Of a stretch of DNA of 64,000 bases, positions 60,330 to 64,000 are shown piece after piece. Source of the stretch: Diploptera punctata (Eukaryota; Arthropoda; Insecta; Blattodea; Blaberidae); assembly GCA_030220185.1 (NCBI GenBank), contig JASPKZ010003434.1, forward strand, positions 1,488,001 to 1,552,000, read 5' to 3'. Position numbers and translations under genes: made by a program. Below the pieces are notes generated by a model, which searched no databases, was not told the origin of the DNA, and was given only the letters and a program-made list of their open reading frames with translations. Each line of letters begins with the position of its first letter. The stretch's first letter is position 1.

Positions 60330-61315
60330 AGTAAAAAAAAAAAAACAGGAACAATAGAAGAGTACATAAGTCTAACAAAACTTTGTATCGACAATTCTTC
60401 TTCAATTTCAAGGGAAGATTTTATAAACAATTCTCAAGTTTGGTGATGGAGAATCCACTTTTGCCATTTTTGGCTAATTTATTTAAGGTTTATCTCGAAT
60501 ATCACATCACCAATGCTTACCCATGAATATTCAAGTGTTGGTATAGATATGTTGATAATATTTTCTCAATAATAAATTCCAGATATGTTGAGAATGCATT
60601 GAAATTAATTAATTTTCAAGATGAATCTGTGAAATTTACTATCAAATTAGAAAAGAATAATCAAATCTCATTTTTGAACCTGTTTGTGATTACTGATTAT
60701 AAATGAACAGCAACAAAAAAAATGAATTGAATATCCACAGAAAAGATACCTATACAGGGAATTAATATAAATCACCACGTTTTAATAATATTGTACATAA
60801 ACATGCAACATTCAACAGTTTAATATCTTCTCGTAAGCCCTTGTTTCCCTCAACAAGATTTAGGCGCTCTTCCCCTATAGGGAAGAAATTGAACCATACT
60901 AATTTTGTTACACTTGTTTTCTTATAGATGTCATATTGTGGCCCGTGGTCAGTGTTCTGCCTCATACTGACATCTAGGAAACCAAGGTAGTTCTAGGATG
61001 GGAAAATTTGATAAATTTTGCTTGGAGGCCTTTTTATTCAGGTTTAAGGATTTTCTACGAGCCTGAAAATCTTTAGACTCGGGACCCACAACTTAAAACG
61101 GAGGACTTGCTCTTCGAATTTTTCCATCCTAAAAATCCATCGACCCCGGCCGGGTTTGAACCTACAACGCTCAGGACCAGAGGCAAGGAGCATAACTACT
61201 AGTCCACCATGGCCGACAACAGTTTAATATACAGATTAAAAACATTCCATTAAGTGAAGAGAATTTTAAGAAAGAATATAATCAGATTTTAAACATAGCT
61301 AGATTAGTAAATAAG
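60330..61315 (+). pseudogene. PLE RT remnant, split by SINE-G
   Basis: LTKLCIDNSSS (60375), a decayed PLSPFLANLF-like block (60450), a YVDD-like block changed by frameshift near 60545, FTIKLEKNNQISFLNLF (60635), then after the SINE IKNIPLSEENFKKEYNQIL (61233). Stops throughout. Confidence 0.6.
60827..61216 (-). mobile_element. SINE-G nested in PLE
   Basis: Perfect 14-bp repeats CAACAGTTTAATAT (60813-60826, 61217-61230). The minus strand starts with a tRNA-like head (GTCGGCCATGGTGGACTAGT, GTTGTAGGTTCAAACCCGG). Single copy in this window. Confidence 0.8.
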
Positions 61316-61361
61316 TATGGTCTGCCTTCATCTTACCTCATAATTAGTTGTTTCTTGTAAG

Positions 61362-61404
61362 ATGCATTTGAAAGCTTCTTAGCTTCATCTTCAGTTGGTG
61401 CAGA
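61362..61404 (-). ncRNA. Hammerhead-like, theta type (left)
   Basis: Minus strand: core CUGAAGA, one U, stem II GAAGCU/AGCUUU with loop AAGA, then CAA (G12 changed to C), stem III AUGCAU, C. Probably inactive by the G12 change alone. Confidence 0.5.
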
Positions 61405-61423
61405 CAGTTGGTAGTCTGAAGAT

Positions 61424-61463
61424 GAAGGTAAGAAGCTTTGAAATGCATCTTACAAGAAACAAC
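61424..61463 (+). ncRNA. Hammerhead ribozyme, theta type (right)
   Basis: Core CUGAAGA (61428-61434), one U, stem II GAAGGU/AGCUUU (one mismatch), loop AAGA, GAA, stem III AUGCAU (loopless palindrome), cleavage residue C (AUC triplet), UUAC. Core intact. Confidence 0.62.
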
Positions 61464-61521
61464 TAATTATGAGGTAAGATGAAGGCAGACCAAACTTATT
61501 TACTAAGTAGAACCTCATAAT

Positions 61522-61834
61522 TATATTTGAAGAGAAACATTTTTGCCCAGATCGAGACTTGAACCCGGGACCTTTGGCTTTCTAGGTCAATGCTCTACCA
61601 TCTGAGCTACTGGGGCGAGTTTCAATCTAGATGCAAATTTTGGTGCTGGGAATAATGTATATAGGAGAAAAATTTGCATCTAGATTGGAACTCGCCCTGG
61701 TAGCTCAGATGGCAGAGCATTGACCTAGAAAGCCAAAGATCCCGGGTTTGAGTCTCGGTCTGGGTGAAAATTTTTCTCTTCAAATATAATTTATCCTTCA
61801 GTGAGAAGTGTTAAATTAATAATAAAAACATTAA
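61522..61834. mobile_element. tRNA-like foldback retroposon, copy 12
   Basis: Facing tRNA-like units (antisense 61545-61618, sense 61692-61766), ends TATATTTGAAGAG and AATAATAAAAACATTAA. Perfect 14-bp repeats TAGAACCTCATAAT (61508-61521, 61835-61848) show it inserted into the end of the hammerhead palindrome. Loop if read as tRNA: CTAGAAA. Confidence 0.85.
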
Positions 61835-61929
61835 TAGAACCTCATAATGTTACTTCCTAATGCGTTTTCATAATAGTCAGATTAAATGGCTTTAGATAGA
61901 AGATATTTACTACTTATTTACTAAGTTAA

Positions 61930-62680
61930 AGAAATTATAACAACAAAAAAAAACTTAAAGAATACACCACCTTACAATCTGATTCCGAGGAAGGAAAACA
62001 ATTCAAGAAAATTACTTACCATCCTGAAATGTACAGAAAAAAAAAAAAAAACAAATTCTATATTACATATGCATCAGTAAACAAATTTAGCCTGGGCAAG
62101 ATTATGTTCCAGATAGTAAGAAATCTGGAATTTATTAAATTAGTTGCAATGGATGCAGTAAAGTATATATATATATAGGAAAAACCAAAAGGAATTTAGT
62201 GACTCGTACAAAAGAACACTTTAGAGATGTAAGAAATATTGATATTGAAAAATCGGCAATTACAGCTCATAGTTAGCTAGAAAATCACAAAATTGGAAAA
62301 GAAACTAACTTTTGGAAACATGTTGTTTTCAAATGCTGGGCCTTGGCACCAAAGCCATTAGCGTTCTTGCTCTCCAATATTTCTCTATGGTGGATCCAAC
62401 AGGTAATACTTCACAGGTTTATAGGTGTTCTTCATTCATTTCTTTGTCTTTTGAAACATTTAGAGAAGCCTTGGAATTAACAATTTGGGAAAAGAGTATA
62501 CATTCAGGAGAAACATACATTTTGAAGTTCCCAGTGAACAAAATTTAATCTCAAATTTCATAAAATTTCAACAGTCATAATTTTAGCTGAGAATAGGAGC
62601 TATGGCTCCAATCACATAGTTTTATGAGGTAAGATATAAAAAGTTTCTCTGACTCAATGTTTAAATTATAAATGCTTCAT
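61930..62680 (+). pseudogene. PLE GIY-YIG tail, split by SINE-F
   Basis: GKTKRNLVTRTKEHFRDVRN (62178), IEKSAITAHS, then after the insert LGINNLGKEYTFRRN and HFEVPSEQNLISNF. A hammerhead-like motif at 62592-62625 has CUGAGAA (G8 to A) and stem II GGAGC/GCUCC, but GAAA is lost. It ends in TTCATAGTGTTACTTCCCA. Confidence 0.65.
62322..62447 (-). mobile_element. SINE-F, 5'-truncated copy
   Basis: Shares about 110 bp with the 3' part of 5063-5586 (CAAATGCTGGGCCTTGGCAC, ACAGGTAATACTTCACAGG). Flanked by CTTTTGGAAACAT (62309-62321) and CTTTTGAAACATT (62448-62460), an imperfect TSD. Confidence 0.7.
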
Positions 62681-62751
62681 AGTGTTACTTCCCACTGTCC
62701 ACATGTATTAATCACAGAGTTAGACCAATCGTCCAACCAATGTAGGGGTGA

Positions 62752-62980
62752 CATGTGGTCAGCATGTCAGGTCTCCTAGCCATTATAGCTTGTTTTCTCA
62801 ATCTGGAGGTGCTACTTATTGTAGCTACCCAAATGCCTCACGATGCTGAGTGGGCACCGATCCCATACTGGCTGATATTCCATGAGAAAATTTCTTCCCC
62901 CATGGAGATTCAAAGCAGCGCAAGTCCCGTAGCTCTGTGCCAAGGCATCCTACCTTAACCACTCAGCTACGGCAAGATGA
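62752..62980 (-). mobile_element. SINE-E, copy 2
   Basis: Same modules as 45871-46090 (AGCATGTCAGGTC, GCTACCCAAATGCCTCACGA) ending in an antisense tRNA-like part (CTTAACCACTCAGCTACGGC). TSD not clear. Confidence 0.65.
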
Positions 62981-63154
62981 CCCCCCCCCAATTTCAAAGA
63001 GGCTTTTTAAGAATTTTCTTGATTTGCCTACCAATACTATTCCATGCCATCACTATCTTCACCACCATTCATTTGTACTACTTTTTCATCTAGACACTCT
63101 TGCCACAGGATGTCATCTTCTGATCTATCCAAAGCTTTGGAGATATATATATAT

Positions 63155-63450
63155 TTAGTCCACTGCTGTGGTCTCGAGGGAGCGTGCTGCCTTGTCATGC
63201 AACGGGCCCGGGTTCGATCCCGGTTGGGGCAGTTTTTATTGGGGTTTTTCCTCACCTGTAAGACAAATGTCAGGAAAACTTTAAGGCCCAAACGGTCCCC
63301 AAATCATATGACCATCATCATCCTTCACCAGTGTGGAAAGCTGCGGGAAGCTACCACACCTACAATTCCCTAGTAAAGCTGCAAGCATAGCATGAAAATG
63401 CTGTGATTGCAGTGAAGGACCTGCCTTCGGGCAGAATTACTATGGATGGA
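63155..63450 (+). mobile_element. SINE-A, copy 5
   Basis: CCACTGCTGTGGTCTCGAGG head, GGGTTCGATCCCGG B box (63210), CCTCACCTGTAAGACAAATG, end GGGCAGAATTACTATGGATG. Flanked by GATATATATATAT-type repeats on both sides (a likely TSD in an AT microsatellite). Confidence 0.8.
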
Positions 63451-63469
63451 TATATATATATATTTCTTG

Positions 63470-63610
63470 AACCCTTTTACAATAGTTTCACTAGGAGTCT
63501 TCTGCCAAGAGATCTCTGGACCGTCCAAGGAAACACTGGATACAAAATTCATCAATGAGATTGTAGCAGGCCCATAGGCCTAAGACTTGGTTGGAAGAAG
63601 AAGATGATGA
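63470..63610 (+). pseudogene. RTE 3' end fragment
   Basis: Reads RPSKETLDTKFINEIVAGP then an AGACTTGGTTGGAAGAAGAA tail with (GAA/GAT)n, like the second RTE subfamily's end (TACTTGGAAGGAAGAAGAAG). Confidence 0.55.
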
Positions 63611-63879
63611 TCTGCCAAGCAGTAAGGATCCATTCTCCCAACAGAGCTATTGTTCTAGCTTGGATACATAATTGATAGCTATAGAAGCAGCTTTTCAGTA
63701 TGCATCACAATCTCCTTATTTGTTAACTGTATCATAGTACCATTCAATGTGCCCCTTAAAAGTACTCACATAGAATAGCATCAATACAGAAGAAATGGCA
63801 TGAATTAAATAATGAGGGGAAAATACTTTTTATTAAAGATTCTAAAGAGAAGTATCAATGTGAATCAAATTATCAATAT

Positions 63880-64000
63880 TACATAATTGAATTAAACAAT
63901 TTTTTATGTCTCACCTCATAAAAATATGCATTTCTTATCTGAATAGTTTCAAAGGCAATCCAACCAAAGTTTATCTGTTGATGGAGCAATTGTGAGAAAT
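63880..64000 (-). mobile_element. PLE tail running out of the window
   Basis: TTTTTTATGTCTCACCTCAT and GAATAGTTTCAAAGGCAATC: on the minus strand GAAACUAUUC, the second half of a hammerhead, after which the expected core is not recognisable. Confidence 0.45.

Larger units (their letters stand above)
61321..61507. mobile_element. Near-perfect palindrome with two head-to-head hammerheads
   Basis: TCTGCCTTCATCTTACCTCA to TAGCTTCATCTTCAG on the left is mirrored by CTGAAGATGAAGGTAAG to TGAGGTAAGATGAAGGCAGA on the right, with about 15 bp between the two cores. There is no protein. The right end continues AAGTAGAACCTCATAAT, then a tRNA-like insert. Confidence 0.8.

Overview
The window is eukaryotic, very AT-rich, intron-dense and crowded with retroelements. 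The best fit is an insect (or other arthropod) with a large, repeat-rich genome. The mix of Penelope-like elements (PLEs), RTE-type LINEs, tRNA-derived SINEs, hAT and Harbinger DNA transposons and a Ty3/gypsy element supports this. I cannot name the species.

The only host gene recognised is the middle part of an IQGAP scaffold gene on the + strand. Twelve coding exons run from 2136 to 58904 with consistent phases, AG acceptors and GT donors, giving 1921 coding nt. They encode the WW-like segment, IQ motifs, the linker and nearly all of the RasGAP-related domain (GRD). The calponin-homology start and the RasGAP_C end lie outside the window. Eleven introns (197 bp to about 20.2 kb) hold everything else.

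Intron content by region: 1-2135, a PLE broken by an RTE LINE and a ribozyme hairpin. Intron 1, RTE, SINE-A, a tRNA-like foldback, and a hAT (GTF2IRD2-like) with a nested SINE. Intron 2, a small hammerhead-only retroelement and a second hAT (CGGBP1-like). Intron 3, several PLE copies and a nested RTE. Intron 4, a LINE RNase H ORF and a PLE foldback. Intron 6, a Harbinger-like element inside a PLE, then SINE and RTE. Intron 7 (20 kb), SINE-B, a 7.0-kb gypsy element with near-identical LTRs, a PLE with a second Harbinger copy, a 166-bp tandem repeat, a large foldback MITE, a solo-LTR-like insertion and SINE-in-SINE nesting. Introns 9-11 and the 3' end hold a mariner-like remnant, a triple nest, more tRNA-like foldbacks and PLE tails.

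The most interesting system is a set of small hammerhead ribozymes (HHRs) tied to the PLE tails and to palindromic elements derived from them. Several keep the full catalytic core but have a palindromic stem III with no loop, as expected for HHRs that act as dimers. One subgroup replaces the conserved C3-G8 pair with U3-A8. One element family (161-191 bp) has 13-14 bp target-site duplications (TSDs) and nothing recognisable except an HHR. A second unusual group is retroposed inverted dimers of a tRNA-like unit, six of which have 12-16 bp TSDs.
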